A DNA stretch of 64,000 nucleotides from Rhizobium sp. P32RR-XVIII (GTDB lineage: Bacteria > Pseudomonadota > Alphaproteobacteria > Rhizobiales > Rhizobiaceae), in the NCBI RefSeq assembly GCF_012641395.1, contig NZ_JABAIH010000018.1:24359-88358 (forward strand), given 5' to 3'. The position numbers were made by a program, and so were the translations under genes. Each line of letters begins with the position of its first letter. Position 1 is the stretch's first letter. This document shows positions 45,060-53,559 of this stretch, in pieces. Under the pieces are notes generated by a model, which worked only from the letters and a program-made list of their open reading frames with translations, had not been told where the DNA came from and did not search any database.

Positions 45060-45832
45060 CCGTCGGATTTTCCGTCGACAACCGAATGGCGCGGGTGACA
45101 CTCGACCGTCCCGAGCGCATGAATGCCGTCGATGCCGAGACCGAGCGGGAGCTCGAAGCCATTTGGCAGGAGATCGAAGCCCGCGACGACATCAGTTGCG
45201 TGGTGCTTACCGGCGCAGGCGAAAAAGCCTTCTCTACCGGGGCTGACCTCAAGGGCAGCGGCAACAAGACCGGCCTTGAATATTGGGCCGAAAGCCGCCC
45301 CAGCGGCTTCGGGGGGATCGCCTTTCGAAAAACGCTCGACGTGCCGGTCATCGCCAGGGTCAACGGTTATGCGCTCGGCGGCGGCTTCGAGATGGTGCTC
45401 GGTTGCGACATCGTGATTGCGGCGGAGACGGCAAAGTTCGGCCTTCCCGAAGCACGCGTCGGTCGAATGCCGCTCGACGGCGGCATGGTCTTGCTGCAGC
45501 GAAAGATCCCCCACAATCGCGCAATGGCCGTCCTCTTGACCGGCCGGCAGTTCACGGCAAGCGAGATGCAGGATTTCGGGATCGTCAACGAGACCGTCCC
45601 TTATGCCGAACTCGATGCGGCCGTCGACCGCTGGGTGAAAGAGATCGTGGCTTGCGCGCCTTTGTCGCTCAGGGCCATCAAGCAGACGGTCAACCGCACC
45701 GGACACCTGAGCCCAGCCGAAGCCCAAGGCCTGCGCACACCGGCATTGATCCGTGCGCTACAGAGCGAGGATGCCCGGGAGGGCGTTTTGGCCTTTCGCG
45801 AAAAACGTGCCCCGGTTTGGCAGGGGCGGTGA
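45056..45832 (+). CDS. Enoyl-CoA hydratase/isomerase family protein
   Basis: A 258-residue crotonase-fold enzyme. It begins MTVGFSVDNRMARVTLDRPE and has VVLTGAGEKAFSTGADLKGS (first oxyanion-hole region) and VNGYALGGGFEMVLGCDIVI (second oxyanion-hole region). FGLPEARVGRMPLDGGMVLL lies where catalytic Glu residues are found. It acts on a CoA thioester by hydrating or isomerising a double bond, or by related chemistry. It overlaps the CoA-transferase gene by 4 bases (ATGA). The exact reaction cannot be read from the sequence. Confidence 0.92.
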   Translation: MTVGFSVDNRMARVTLDRPERMNAVDAETERELEAIWQEIEARDDISCVVLTGAGEKAFSTGADLKGSGNKTGLEYWAESRPSGFGGIAFRKTLDVPVIARVNGYALGGGFEMVLGCDIVIAAETAKFGLPEARVGRMPLDGGMVLLQRKIPHNRAMAVLLTGRQFTASEMQDFGIVNETVPYAELDAAVDRWVKEIVACAPLSLRAIKQTVNRTGHLSPAEAQGLRTPALIRALQSEDAREGVLAFREKRAPVWQGR

Positions 45833-45839
45833 GCATGCT

Positions 45840-46793
45840 ATGAATCTCGGGATATTTGGGGGACCTTTTGTGCACGCCAGCATCCTGAGATATTTCATCG
45901 AAGTCGCGCGTTCGGGCTCGATCCGCAAAGCTTCCGACGAAGTGCATGTCGCGACATCAGCACTCAGTCGTCAGATCCGCAAGCTTGAGGACGAGCTCGG
46001 GACCCCACTCTTCGAGCGTTTTTCCGATGGCCTTCGCCTCACCGCCGCCGGCAAGGTGGTGCTGAAGCATGCCAAGGAGACCATGCACCAGTACGAGATC
46101 ATGAAGTCCGATCTTGGCGATCTGCAGGGCAAGCGGACAGGCCGCGTAAATATCGCTTGCCTGGACAGTCTCACGGTTCAGTTCCTGCCGGAATTCGTAG
46201 CTGCCTTTCACAACAAGAACCCCGCCGTCGACTTCCGCATTCGCGCAGACAACTACAACAATATCTTCCAATTCGTCGCTGACGGCGATTGCGACGTCGG
46301 CGTCACCTTCGATCTTGCCCGCCCGCACGACATCAAGCTCGTACACGGTGTACGCATGCCGCTGATGGTGATGGTCGCACGCCATCATCCGCTCGCCCGG
46401 CAAAAAAGTGCGACGCTGCAGGAATGCGTGCAGTTCAAGTTGCTGCTGCAACTCGACAACGAGGTGATGAGCTCGATGATCGCCGTGGAGCTGGCCTCGC
46501 TGGATCGCGTCGGGCGCACCTTCGTCGCCACCAACAATCAGATGATGCTGAAGCCGCTGATCCTGTCGGGCGAAGGTGTCGCCTTCTTCACACCGCTTGG
46601 CCTTTTGGAGGAGTTGAAGGCGGGTGATGTCGTGGCGTTGCCGATTGACGGCTCGCGGCTGCAAAACATGGAGGTCGGCATCGTGACGTCGCGTCACCGG
46701 CCGCTCACCCATGCGACGGAGGCGGTGGTTGAGGCCATGAGCATCGAACTCGAAAAATTCGGCCAGCAAATCCAGGAGGTCGTCAGGCGGTGA
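45840..46793 (+). CDS. LysR-family transcriptional regulator within the catabolic operon
   Basis: A 317-residue regulator. The helix-turn-helix is YFIEVARSGSIRKASDEVHV then ATSALSRQIRKLEDELGTPL; the effector domain starts at about residue 105 (KRTGRVNIACLDSLTVQFLP). ATG 45840 lies 8 bases after the hydratase stop; GTG 45870, preceded by GGGGGA, is an alternative start. It overlaps the amidohydrolase gene at its end. Being on the same strand inside the operon, it probably responds to the imported compound or a metabolite and controls the promoter upstream of 39838 (inference). Confidence 0.92.
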   Translation: MNLGIFGGPFVHASILRYFIEVARSGSIRKASDEVHVATSALSRQIRKLEDELGTPLFERFSDGLRLTAAGKVVLKHAKETMHQYEIMKSDLGDLQGKRTGRVNIACLDSLTVQFLPEFVAAFHNKNPAVDFRIRADNYNNIFQFVADGDCDVGVTFDLARPHDIKLVHGVRMPLMVMVARHHPLARQKSATLQECVQFKLLLQLDNEVMSSMIAVELASLDRVGRTFVATNNQMMLKPLILSGEGVAFFTPLGLLEELKAGDVVALPIDGSRLQNMEVGIVTSRHRPLTHATEAVVEAMSIELEKFGQQIQEVVRR

Positions 46794-48208
46794 CGGGTGA
46801 GCGGCAGATCAGGTTCTTGACGCGGCCGGGGCATGAAAAGGCTCTGCGCGGCGATGCGGCGCTTGCCGCTCTTCCCTCCTGGGCGTCAGACGTCCCGCTG
46901 TCCGACGGAGACCTGATCCTGGCGACGCCGGTCAATGCCCATGACCATGGCTATGGCATCAGGACGCTGGATTTCGGCAGTGTGGATGATGCGCTCGAGA
47001 CGTGGATCCCGACGATGCGCCTGCGGCCGCGCACTGATCCGTACCTTGAGGCTTTGGTCGCGTTTTCCCGACTTGCGCGCAATGGCATCGGCGCGACGAT
47101 CCATTGCCACAACTCGCTGAATGCCGCGCGGCTTCAGGAGGAAGCACTCGCAGTCGCCGGCGCGGCGGCCGATGTGGGGATCAGGCTCGGCCTCTCCTGC
47201 CCGCTTCTCGATCACGATCCCTGGGCCTATGGCGGCGGCCCCCGGAAGCTCAAACCCTTCCTCGATCCAGCCGACTGGGAAACGCTTTCCGCGACTGTGC
47301 CTCGATATGCTTTGGCTCGGGAACAGATCGCCGCTGTCGACGCCGTTGCGGCGGCGAACAGATATCCGCTGGTCGACGTCCAGTACGGCCCAATCGGACC
47401 GCAGTGGTGCTCGGATGCCCTGCTTGAAGCCATTGCGGAGGCATCCGCTGTCAACAATCGCCGCATCCACATGCACCTTCTGGAAAGCCCGCGCCAGAGG
47501 CTCTGGCTTGACCGGCGCTTCCCGCAAGGTATCGTCCGATATCTTGACGAGATCGGCTTTCTCTCCCCCCGCTTGGCCGTGGCGCATGGCGTTCAACTGA
47601 GACCCGATGAATACGAACTGCTGGCCGAGCGCGGCGTTCAACTTGTGTCCAATCCCTCGGCGAACTTGCGCCTCCGCTCCGGCATAGCGCCAATTGCAGA
47701 CGCTGTCACAAAAGGCCTGCATTTTGCGATCGGGCTCGATGGCAGCGCCTTCGACGACGATCAGGATCTGTGGCGAGAGATGCGTCTCCTCTACTTCCTG
47801 CACGGCGGGCAGGAACTCGTCCGGAGTTTTACGGCAGCGGCGATCTTTGACGCCGCCATCCACACGGGGGCAGTGGTGGTGAATGCGCCTTCCGGTGAGG
47901 ACCTGACTGTGGTGAATTATGGCGCGTTAATTGAAGACAGCCTCTTTGATGATCTCGACGAAGCGGAAGTGCTGCTGACGCGGATGTCTGGCCAGCACGC
48001 CAAGAGCCTGTATGTGGCCGGCCGCTGCATCATGCGCGACCGGCGCCTTACCAACGTCGATTTCGCCGCCGCCCGCGAAGAACTTCTGGCGCAGGCCAAG
48101 GCGGATCTGCCGAGGCTCGCTGCAGAAAGGAAGAATTGCGGCAAGCTCATCGCTGCTACCCGCGCGTATTACGAGAGCTGGGGCTTGGCCGAGGCGTTCC
48201 AAGAGTAG
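46790..48208 (+). CDS. Amidohydrolase-superfamily metal-dependent hydrolase (cytosine deaminase/TRZ-ATZ-like)
   Basis: A 472-residue cytosolic hydrolase. Metal-binding residues are expected in ATPVNAHDHGYG (the His-x-His site on strand 1), in RIHMHLLESPRQR, and in LAVAHGVQL. The final metal-ligand Asp is in FAIGLDGSAFDDDQDLWREM. This pattern fits the deaminase/amidase branch of the amidohydrolase superfamily. It starts at GTG 46790, overlapping the LysR stop. The likely reaction is hydrolysis of a C-N bond in a small ring or amide, perhaps the entry or exit step of the pathway. The substrate is not identified. Confidence 0.9.
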   Translation: MTGERQIRFLTRPGHEKALRGDAALAALPSWASDVPLSDGDLILATPVNAHDHGYGIRTLDFGSVDDALETWIPTMRLRPRTDPYLEALVAFSRLARNGIGATIHCHNSLNAARLQEEALAVAGAAADVGIRLGLSCPLLDHDPWAYGGGPRKLKPFLDPADWETLSATVPRYALAREQIAAVDAVAAANRYPLVDVQYGPIGPQWCSDALLEAIAEASAVNNRRIHMHLLESPRQRLWLDRRFPQGIVRYLDEIGFLSPRLAVAHGVQLRPDEYELLAERGVQLVSNPSANLRLRSGIAPIADAVTKGLHFAIGLDGSAFDDDQDLWREMRLLYFLHGGQELVRSFTAAAIFDAAIHTGAVVVNAPSGEDLTVVNYGALIEDSLFDDLDEAEVLLTRMSGQHAKSLYVAGRCIMRDRRLTNVDFAAAREELLAQAKADLPRLAAERKNCGKLIAATRAYYESWGLAEAFQE

Positions 48209-48218
48209 GCGAAAGGCC

Positions 48219-48557
48219 CTATTGCGCTGCCACGCGGACCGGCATTGTCGCGACCACAGGGTGGTCCAGCGCTGTCGTCCGGCTTTTGTCCCATCCTCCA
48301 GGCGATCCCAGACCGGTCAGCTCAGGTCCGAAATACTCCCGGTTGATCTGGGCAAACGCCTTTTGTGCCTCGGTCGCCTCTTCGTCATAGGCGATCGCAT
48401 CCACGGGGCAGATCGACAGACAGAGCCCGCAATTGATGCACTCGTCGGGGTGGATGTAAAACATCCGGCCGCCTTCGTAGATGCAGTCGACAGGACAAGC
48501 TGCGGTGCATGCTCCGTCCTTCACATCAATGCAGGGGTCAGTAATGATGTACGCCAT
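48219..48557 (-). CDS. 7Fe-type ferredoxin (FdxA-like)
   Basis: A 112-residue ferredoxin with two cluster motifs: PCIDVKDGACTAACPVDCIY (with the extra Cys of a 3Fe-4S site) and HPDECINCGLCLSICPVDAI (4Fe-4S). The C-terminal tail (AFAQINREYFGPELTGLGSP) is like that of Azotobacter-type FdxA. The frame is open to 48584, but ATG 48557 gives the standard MAYIITDPC start. It is convergent with the amidohydrolase gene, 10 bases from it. It may carry electrons to or from the FAD oxidoreductase at 42547; that is suggested by proximity only. Confidence 0.93.
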   Translation of the reverse strand: MAYIITDPCIDVKDGACTAACPVDCIYEGGRMFYIHPDECINCGLCLSICPVDAIAYDEEATEAQKAFAQINREYFGPELTGLGSPGGWDKSRTTALDHPVVATMPVRVAAQ

Positions 48558-48755
48558 AGCTCTTGCAACGCCGTGATTTAGCAAACTATGTCAGGCGTCG
48601 GCGTTGCTGGGAAGCGCCCTTTTTCGTTTGCTTCCTTCGAAAAAAGGCAACACCGGATTCTGACATTCAACGCCAGAGTACCGGTATCAGTTCAATCGTG
48701 ACCTAGCCTCTGGCCCGAAACACCGTCGAAGCTCCGCTCGCCTCTCCGTGCAGAC

Positions 48756-48890
48756 GAAGAAGCTATGATGCCTCCCGGAGGCGACGGCCTTGGACGCGAA
48801 GCATTGGCCGAGCTTGCCACCCATCGCGACCAGCTGGCTTACCCGGTCCCCGGTCTCGACGCCTTCCGCGACGACCCTGATGTCCAATTA
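48756..48890 (-). pseudogene. EAL-domain (cyclic-di-GMP phosphodiesterase) C-terminal fragment
   Basis: The minus-strand frame from TTG 48887 reads LDIRVVAEGVETGDRVSQLV then AMGGKLGQCFASKAVASGRH, matching the last third of EAL domains (VVAEGVE and the LGQGY-like segment). An in-frame TAA lies immediately before it (48888-48890), and no catalytic EAL motif is present upstream. It is a remnant, not a working gene. The surrounding 48558-48975 contains no other supported gene. Confidence 0.65.
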
Positions 48891-48975
48891 CTGTGTGACG
48901 CCTACGACTTCGCTGCCCGGATTCCGCGGAGCCAGCCGCGTCGATTTGCTGTGACACTCAAGATTTCCGTGACAT

Positions 48976-49470
48976 TCAACCACGCGGCGGTGGAGGACGC
49001 TTCATAACCAAAAGGTCCCTTACATCATTCAAATCGTCTGGCGATGAGACGGCAACTGTCAGCCATTTCCCGTCAATGTATGTTTTGGCTTCATCGTAGA
49101 GTTTGACCACCTGTGAGCGCCAGACATAACGCCGTTCCTCAAACTTCTCTCGTTCTGCTCTCCCCAAGACCACCACGGCCGAAAACAGCCTGTATTCCGG
49201 TAGGAAGGTGCAGAACGCCTTGGTCTTCTTGTAACGCAGGGACCAACCGCGTTTCTTGCCACCATAGAGCCAATCCGGAGTGAAAACACCGGGGTAGAAT
49301 TCCTCGATCCAGTTCCGCAGCTCGGCCCAATGCTCGAACCCCTCCGGTCCGATCCAGTCGCGGACGGCGCTATCATCAGGCGGTGCCGATTTGTCGGTGA
49401 TCCTGTCGCCGATCTGCGGGACCCCCGCGCCATCAGCGACTGCTACTGTCCTACCGTTAGATAAAACCAT
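48976..49470 (-). CDS. DUF3788 protein
   Basis: A 164-residue protein matching DUF3788. It begins with a short variable part and then DRITDKSAPPDDSAVRDWIG, FEHWAELRNWIEEFYPGVFT and DWLYGGKKRGWSLRYKKTKA. Then follow FCTFLPEYRLFSAVVVLGRA and YDEAKTYIDGKWLTVAV. The family has unknown function and is often found in heat-response or small-molecule-binding contexts. AGGAG precedes ATG 49470. It is downstream of the NhaA fusion on the same strand, 43 bases away, so the two may be co-transcribed. Confidence 0.9.
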   Translation of the reverse strand: MVLSNGRTVAVADGAGVPQIGDRITDKSAPPDDSAVRDWIGPEGFEHWAELRNWIEEFYPGVFTPDWLYGGKKRGWSLRYKKTKAFCTFLPEYRLFSAVVVLGRAEREKFEERRYVWRSQVVKLYDEAKTYIDGKWLTVAVSSPDDLNDVRDLLVMKRPPPPRG

Positions 49471-49512
49471 CGAAAGATCTCCTGTTTCATGGTCCGGCGG
49501 GACGCCGGCGGG

Positions 49513-51381
49513 TTATGATACTTGCGCACCAACACTTTGCGGCCCGCCTTTGGAAAGCTCCTGTCGCGAAGCGCCCCAGAGCAGAGCTGTCCCGACGGTG
49601 GCCGATAGGATGGAGGCGGCGAACACGGCAATCTTGGCGGCCGAAAAGTCGGTGGCGCTTGGAAACGCCTGTCCCGCGATGAAGAGCGACATGGTGAAAC
49701 CGATGCCGGCGAGAGCCCCCGCACCGGCCAGTTGCCGCCATGTGTACTCCGCCGGTTTGACGGCCACGCCAGCGCGCACGGCCGCGGCGGCCGCGAGGAA
49801 GACGCCGAGCGGCTTTCCGATGACGAGGCCGGCGACGATCGCGGCCATGAGCCAACCATGCCCACTGAAGACGTCTAGGTTGATCACCACACCCGCATTC
49901 GCCAGTGCGAAGATCGGAAGGACAGCGTAGCTCGACCGCGCGCCGGCGTGCCGCAGCAGCCGGTCGGCGGGCGATTCAAGTCTGTCGTAGATTGCGTCGA
50001 GCGCGTGCAGCGCCGGGGTGGAGGGACCGTGCCGGAGAACCTCGCCCTCGCGCCGAGCCTCGGAGGCGATGATGGTGCTGGCCTGCGTCATCAGGGCTGT
50101 CAGGTCGGCGGGCGGGCGCGTCGGAATAAACAGCGCCAGTAACACGCCAGCCAACGTCGCGTGCAGGCCGCCCGCAAGGACGAACGCCCACAATGCGACG
50201 CCCAACAGGATGTAGGGAGACAGCAGATAGACTCCGGACCGGCTCAGCAGCGCCAGCGCGACGACCACCGCCGCGGCCGCGGCCAAGTAGCCTGGATGGA
50301 TATCGCCAGAGTAGAACACGGCGACGACGACGATCGCACCGATGTCATCAACAATGGCCGCTGCGGTGAGGAAGATGCGCAGCTCGACGGGGACGCGGTC
50401 GCCCATCACGGCGATCAAGGCAATTGCGAACGCAGTGTCGGTCGCCATCGGAACGCCCCACCCGTGCGACCACGGACCCGCAGGGATGACCAGCGCATAC
50501 AGAAGCGCCGGCGCGACCATGCCGCCGAGCGCGGCCGCGATCGGAAGCGCGGCGGAGCGGCGGCTTGCGAGGTGGCCGACTGTCATTTCGCGCTTCACTT
50601 CCAATCCTACGACGAGGAAGAACACCGTCAGCAGGCCGTTGTTGACCCAATTGAGGATGGACATCCGAAAGGCCGCGTCGCCCAAGCTCATCCCGAGCTC
50701 CTGGCGCCAGAAGGTCTCGAACACCGGCCCGATCGGCGAATTCGTCAAGACGATCGCCGCCACGGTCGCGAGGACCAGCAAAATACCGGCGGACGGACCC
50801 CAGCTCGCGAAGTCCAGGGCTGCCGTACGAACGCGGTGCCCGAGCGTGCCGAGCATCGCGTCGACGAGAGAGCTCTCGTCCCAGGGCCCATCATAGCGCC
50901 GGCTGTTGATGTAGAAAGTCGGCGTGAATCTCACGCCGCTTGCACGTGAGCTTGTGACGTCCGCCTCCACCCTCGCCCTCGCGCGCCGCACGGCGTCGTC
51001 GTCTCCGAGTGCGAAGTCGGCGTTTACGCCGAGCTCGTCAGCCACCGCGACGAGGTCATCCTCTGTGAGCCGCATCGACCTCGTCATCAGCTTGATATGT
51101 GCGGACCAGAATGCCTCGGGCGTCTGAGCAAGCTCAGCGAGCTCGGCGGCTCGAAACGCGAGACTGTTATCCGTGAGCGGCCTGTGCCGGAAGACATACC
51201 GGACGCGATCGCCAAGTTGGTCTCGCGCTTGCGCGATTCGTTCGTTGGCCGCCCGGCAGTGCGGGCACGCGTAGCTGCCATACTCGACCAGCGTGATCTC
51301 GGCATCGCTGGGGCCGAGCACGTGGTCCGTCTCATGATCGACGGGACGGTCGAGGCGGCCGGGCGGGATTATGAAGTCCAT
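49513..51381 (-). CDS. Fusion of a DsbA/thioredoxin-fold domain to a Na+/H+ antiporter NhaA
   Basis: A 622-residue two-domain protein. Residues 1-195 form a DsbA-like domain with the redox motif YGSYACPHCRAANERI (Cys-Pro-His-Cys) and GVRFTPTFYINSRRYDG, including the cis-Pro loop. Residues 205-610 form a full NhaA antiporter with about 11-12 helices. The transport residues are present: Asp in VPMATDTAFAIALIAVMGDR and the Asp-Asp pair in LTAAAIVDDIGAIVVVAVFY. ATG 51381 is chosen because the open frame up to 51579 is not protein-like. No signal peptide precedes the DsbA domain, so its side of the membrane is uncertain. It should exchange sodium for protons. Shared element copy 5 lies upstream. 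Confidence 0.93.
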   Translation of the reverse strand: MDFIIPPGRLDRPVDHETDHVLGPSDAEITLVEYGSYACPHCRAANERIAQARDQLGDRVRYVFRHRPLTDNSLAFRAAELAELAQTPEAFWSAHIKLMTRSMRLTEDDLVAVADELGVNADFALGDDDAVRRARARVEADVTSSRASGVRFTPTFYINSRRYDGPWDESSLVDAMLGTLGHRVRTAALDFASWGPSAGILLVLATVAAIVLTNSPIGPVFETFWRQELGMSLGDAAFRMSILNWVNNGLLTVFFLVVGLEVKREMTVGHLASRRSAALPIAAALGGMVAPALLYALVIPAGPWSHGWGVPMATDTAFAIALIAVMGDRVPVELRIFLTAAAIVDDIGAIVVVAVFYSGDIHPGYLAAAAAVVVALALLSRSGVYLLSPYILLGVALWAFVLAGGLHATLAGVLLALFIPTRPPADLTALMTQASTIIASEARREGEVLRHGPSTPALHALDAIYDRLESPADRLLRHAGARSSYAVLPIFALANAGVVINLDVFSGHGWLMAAIVAGLVIGKPLGVFLAAAAAVRAGVAVKPAEYTWRQLAGAGALAGIGFTMSLFIAGQAFPSATDFSAAKIAVFAASILSATVGTALLWGASRQELSKGGPQSVGAQVS

Positions 51382-51630
51382 CGCTGAACCGTTCTCTAGG
51401 TGTTCGCGCCGGCTGCGACGCCCAAGCGAGACGTCGGCGCTGTCCGGAGGCGCGACGACATCCTCCGGTGGAGGACTCTCGGCCGCGTGGGCGAAAGAAA
51501 AGTCGACGTCTCGTTGATCTGCATATCGGACCTCCTGACCTTCGATCGTTCGATGGAACGCCGACTTCGGCCTATACACGAGGGCGGGCGACGATGGCTC
51601 GAAGATTGGGTCTATGACGATCTAAAGGAA

Positions 51631-51670
51631 AATCACCTTTCGCCATGGAGTCGATAGCCGGCCGTTATCG
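51631..51670 (-). promoter_or_regulatory. Shared upstream element, copy 5 (before the NhaA fusion)
   Basis: On the minus strand the sequence reads CGATAACGGCCGGCTATCG, then CTCCATGGCGAAAGGTGATT, overlapping copies 4 and 6 closely. The flanking palindrome is imperfect. The element lies about 250 bases before ATG 51381 and points toward it. Confidence 0.6.
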
Positions 51671-52117
51671 AAAAGACGCTTGGGGCGCTGCGGAGCGAAT
51701 GCGGCGCTTCCCACCGCGAGGATTCGCCCGAGCGGAACCGTCGGTGACCGCGAAGACGTGTTCATGTCGGTGTCCTCCGGCCAGGCCACGTATTACACGC
51801 GGTTATTGAAATCATCGCTTTACGAGCTAATTTTTCGACAATAACGCTGTCTTTGCGAGCGCGGTTGTGAGGCTGCCGCCGACAGCGTAGAGCTCGCGGC
51901 AATCAGAGTTACGAGTAGACTTATAACCCGAAGCATCGCAGGACGGTCGCCGCCCCCTAGTGGATCGATGCTGAGGAAAGGCCCCCCCGCCTCTCGCCCT
52001 GAAGGAGCTCGGCGCGCGGCACAGGCTTCTCTCTACCGGCATTGATACTGCGGCTGGCCGGAGCAGTTCGACATCGAGATCGACTACGTCCCAGCACTCT
52101 AGGAGCGAGATACGACC
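51671..52117. other. Intergenic region with a possible C-terminal coding remnant
   Basis: No complete gene is seen. A stretch at 52046-52102 reads YCGWPEQFDIEIDYVPAL before a stop. It is protein-like but has no start, so it may be the tail of a deleted gene. GAGCGAGA at 52103 onward forms the leader of the gene at 52118. Confidence 0.35.
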
Positions 52118-52804
52118 ATGTTTTCAGTGATTTTCGAGGTCTTCCCCAATAAAGAGAACTGGGACGACTACTTCGACAACGCCAAGATGCTGCGCCCGGA
52201 GCTGGAGCAGGTCGAGGGCTTCGTCGACAACATTCGCTACAAGAGCCTGACCCGCGAGGGCTGTATCCTTTCGCTTTCGAACTGGCGGGACGAGAAGTCG
52301 CTCGTCCGATGGCGCACCCGCATAAGTCATCACGAGGTCCAGCAGAAAGGCCGCGACGAAATCCTCGCGGACTACCACCTACGCGTCGGCCAGGTCATTG
52401 CCGACAATCAGGTGCCTGCGGGATACGCCCTCACCGAGCAGCGGCTCGACGAGACCGAAGTCGGGGACGGAACGACGGTCACGCTGATCAACGCCACGCG
52501 CCCCGCGGAATGGAAGCAGACCAACAACCCTTACGACTGCGCCGAGTGGCTCGGCCTGAACCCGTGGGCGACCGACAGCACGTCCTGGGACATCTTCGAT
52601 GCCGTGCTCACGCCCGGCGACCTGATTCTGCTCATATCCTGGAAGGACGCCGCCGCGGCGCAGGCCTACGAGGATGCTTCCGCGCCGAATGACACGGCGA
52701 GGGTCCGGAGAGTGCGGATCGTGCGCGATTACGGGAAATACGACCGTCGCGAAGCGCCTCAATACTACGCAGACGCAAAGGGCGGCGAGACCCTCCGCGC
52801 CTGA
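52118..52804 (+). CDS. Antibiotic biosynthesis monooxygenase (ABM)-domain-like protein
   Basis: A 228-residue soluble protein with one N-terminal dimeric alpha/beta-barrel (ABM-like) domain: MFSVIFEVFPNKENWDDYFD, LEQVEGFVDNIRYKS and ISHHEVQQKGRDEILADYHL. A second, more diverged unit follows at about residues 115-215 (TTVTLINATRPAEWKQ, PGDLILLISWKDAAAAQAYE). ABM domains bind or oxidise small aromatic or quinone-like molecules and can also be non-catalytic. AGGAGCGAG precedes ATG 52118. It stands alone; neighbours are convergent or distant. Confidence 0.85.
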   Translation: MFSVIFEVFPNKENWDDYFDNAKMLRPELEQVEGFVDNIRYKSLTREGCILSLSNWRDEKSLVRWRTRISHHEVQQKGRDEILADYHLRVGQVIADNQVPAGYALTEQRLDETEVGDGTTVTLINATRPAEWKQTNNPYDCAEWLGLNPWATDSTSWDIFDAVLTPGDLILLISWKDAAAAQAYEDASAPNDTARVRRVRIVRDYGKYDRREAPQYYADAKGGETLRA

Positions 52805-53019
52805 CGCCACTCCGTCGGAAAGGGCTGGCCTGCGCCGACTTCGATCCGCGTTCGCTCAGGCGCGAGCTGTGGAGGAGCCAAGGTCGATCTCGCGAGGCGG
52901 CAGCGACGACACACGATCAAGAAGAGCTGTCGAAATTCTCGGTTCAGGCAGGTGGCGGCACTCGTTGGATATCGTGAAGACGGATGCTATGGCGATCTTA
53001 TCCAGACACGCCCTTTTGG

Positions 53020-53508
53020 TCAGTTGGCGAGCGGACGGAGCGCCTGGATGAGGCCATCCGCCGCGAGCAGAAACCCGTCGTACATGACGCGGCCGTCGGG
53101 CGCGATCACGACGAACCAAGGGGTTCCGCCGGAGCGATATGCCTCGATGATCGCGGGCACAGCGTTCACTGAGGCCGAGTCAGCGACAGCGTGCCCGAAG
53201 GGAACACGTAGTCCATATCGTCGCTGATTTTCCCGCAGACGATCGAAGGTGTTGACTTCGGAACCCTCGAACACAGTCTGGATGGCTGCCAAGCCAACTC
53301 CCTTATCGCGAAGCTCCTCGGCAAGTGTGACAAATGTGGGAAAGCCGTGTCTATGACAGCCCTCACACCAATCCTGAAAGAAATACAGTATCCTGAAACC
53401 CCGCCCCAACTCGGCCAAGGTCAGGAGGCTACGCTCGTCGCCATTTTCATCAATCCACCGGACATGCTCAAGCGGAGGGGCAGGCAGCCCCACAATTCCC
53501 ATTTCCAT
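53020..53508 (-). CDS. Redoxin/thioredoxin-like protein (AhpC/TSA family)
   Basis: A 162-residue thioredoxin-fold protein with the active site FFQDWCEGCHRHGFPTFVTL (Cys-Glu-Gly-Cys) and core strands LRDKGVGLAAIQTVFEG and TPWFVVIAPDGRVMYDGFLL. No signal peptide is present. GGAGGA precedes ATG 53508; earlier in-frame ATGs at 53520 and 53532 are less likely. It is the last gene of a minus-strand group msrB-msrA-redoxin and may recycle oxidised MsrA or MsrB, or reduce peroxides. That functional link is inferred from the operon. Confidence 0.88.
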   Translation of the reverse strand: MEMGIVGLPAPPLEHVRWIDENGDERSLLTLAELGRGFRILYFFQDWCEGCHRHGFPTFVTLAEELRDKGVGLAAIQTVFEGSEVNTFDRLRENQRRYGLRVPFGHAVADSASVNAVPAIIEAYRSGGTPWFVVIAPDGRVMYDGFLLAADGLIQALRPLAN

Positions 53509-53559
53509 GAAATCCTCCATTAGCGGGCTCACGACGTCTTGCCGTGAGCCCCAGTCTTG

